Assembly: GCA_016713325.1 (NCBI GenBank)
Contig: JADJPJ010000002.1
Coordinates: 124,001 to 188,000 of the forward strand
Origin: Candidatus Flexifilum affinis
Lineage (GTDB): Bacteria; Chloroflexota; Anaerolineae; Aggregatilineales; Phototrophicaceae
Direction: 5' to 3'
Length of the DNA stretch: 64,000 bases
The stretch's first letter is position 1. The number at the start of each line of letters is the position of its first letter. Positions 63,371 through 64,000 of this stretch are shown one piece after another. The translations under genes and the position numbers were made by a program. Under the pieces are notes generated by a model, which worked only from the letters and a program-made list of their open reading frames with translations, was not told the DNA's origin and did not search any database.

Positions 63371-64000
63371 ATGGCCAAACGAAAACAGACTCTGAACCAC
63401 TCCGACATGACCGATGCCCTGGACAGCCTCAAGGCTGTCCAGCAGACCGGGCAGATGCTGTTTCAGCGCGAGGCGGAACGGCTGGCACGCAAGCATGGCC
63501 CGGACGACCCGCGGGCCCGCCAGATGGCCGAGCGCGCCGCCGGCGCCCTGGAGACGCTGAACCTGATCAACGCGCGTCGTGAGCTGAAGGTCGAAGAGGT
63601 CAAACCGGAGACGAAGGACGAAGCTGTCGTCTACGGACGCATCGCCGGCGACGATCTGCGCGGCGTCTCCGATCTGGAGATCACGCTGGAAGATGCCACC
63701 GGCCGGGTGATGCGCGCCGCCGGCGCCGTCAAGACCGACGCGGCGGGGCGCTTCGTGCTGCGCGTGCCGCCGGCCGTCGCCGAAAAACTGGCCGGCAAAC
63801 CCCACGTGCTGACGGCGCGCAAGCCCAACGGCGAAGTGGTCTTCCGCTCCAGTACGTCGGTCAATCTGGAAATCAACAAGGCCGTCGAGGCGAGCGGCAA
63901 GGTTCGCTTGAGTGAGGTGTTCCGCGAGCGGACCGCGCCGCGGACGAAGCCGCCTCAAACGACCCCGCCGGCCGAGGTGCCGACCCCCGAGCCGCCGGTG
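63371..64000 (+). CDS. Coiled-coil plus carboxypeptidase-regulatory-like domain protein (3' end outside window)
   Basis: ATG at 63371 opens 210 codons to the window edge with no stop. Residues about 1-75 are helical and charged (DMTDALDSLKAVQQTGQML, REAERLARKHGPDDP) and probably form a coiled coil. Residues about 85-175 form an Ig-like carboxypeptidase-regulatory domain (VVYGRIAGDDLRGVSDLEITLEDATGRVM). The sequence then becomes Pro/Thr-rich. It is the next gene in the injection-system operon after the beta-helix protein and shares its Ig-like domain type. This suggests a surface or structural role. AGACGAGGATAAG precedes the ATG. Confidence 0.75.
   Translation, partial: MAKRKQTLNHSDMTDALDSLKAVQQTGQMLFQREAERLARKHGPDDPRARQMAERAAGALETLNLINARRELKVEEVKPETKDEAVVYGRIAGDDLRGVSDLEITLEDATGRVMRAAGAVKTDAAGRFVLRVPPAVAEKLAGKPHVLTARKPNGEVVFRSSTSVNLEINKAVEASGKVRLSEVFRERTAPRTKPPQTTPPAEVPTPEPPV

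Overview
The window looks like chromosomal DNA of a GC-rich, free-living, carbohydrate-degrading bacterium. Three kinds of sugar importer, GH31, GH172 and GH2 glycosidases, a pentose/polyol/aldonate catabolic cluster and a phage-tail-like contractile injection system sit side by side. The binding proteins have signal peptides ending in AQD-type cleavage sites without a lipobox. This mixture fits Chloroflexota (Anaerolineae or a relative) best. That assignment is inferred from gene content, because no rRNA or marker gene is present.

Region 1 (1-15605) is a divergent glycan-use locus. Leftward from about 7070 run a ferritin-like di-iron protein, a 2Fe-2S ferredoxin, a TIM-barrel sugar isomerase, a GH31 alpha-glycosidase, a sugar-binding protein and a permease cut by the window edge. 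Rightward from about 7160 run a second binding protein, two permeases (the second with a very large extra domain), a GH172 enzyme and a GH2 enzyme. The two transcription units start back to back from promoters whose -35 boxes are the ends of one 33-bp palindrome.

Region 2 (about 15620-16640) is about 1 kb of G and C homopolymer with almost no A or T. It is most likely a sequencing or assembly artefact. It is followed by a lone family-A DNA polymerase with a 3'-5' exonuclease domain (16715-18592).

Region 3 (18600-32860) is a sugar-acid/pentose catabolic region. It encodes an SDR, an MDR dehydrogenase, a shikimate-dehydrogenase-like oxidoreductase, a KDPG-aldolase-like enzyme, a GntR/HutC regulator, a cupin phosphoglucose isomerase, a 2-hydroxyacid dehydrogenase, a phosphotriesterase-family lactonase, a zinc alcohol dehydrogenase and a xylulokinase. 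A strong bidirectional terminator separates these from a convergent ribose/xylose-type ABC importer (permease, ATPase, binding protein). Three promoters here carry a related box (TGTAATTACA or variants) close to the predicted transcription start, suggesting one regulon, perhaps under the local GntR protein.

Region 4 (33094 to the right edge) is an extracellular contractile injection system (eCIS) locus, all on the plus strand and tightly packed. It encodes a very large sheath, a tube, a zinc-ribbon assembly protein, a Pro/Ala-rich protein, a DUF4255 terminator, an AAA+ ATPase, very large DUF4157-containing protein(s) ending in an SHH nuclease-like motif, tube/LysM proteins, a gpD-like hub, a gpV-like spike, a PAAR-like tip, gp25, two baseplate-J-type proteins, a tail protein with a beta-helix, a DUF6519 beta-helix protein and a final coiled-coil/Ig-like protein cut by the window edge. 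Four reading-frame breaks occur in this locus. Three sit at short homopolymers and look like sequence errors. One (near 42175) removes part of the DUF4157 catalytic region as well. No obvious tape-measure protein was found within the window.
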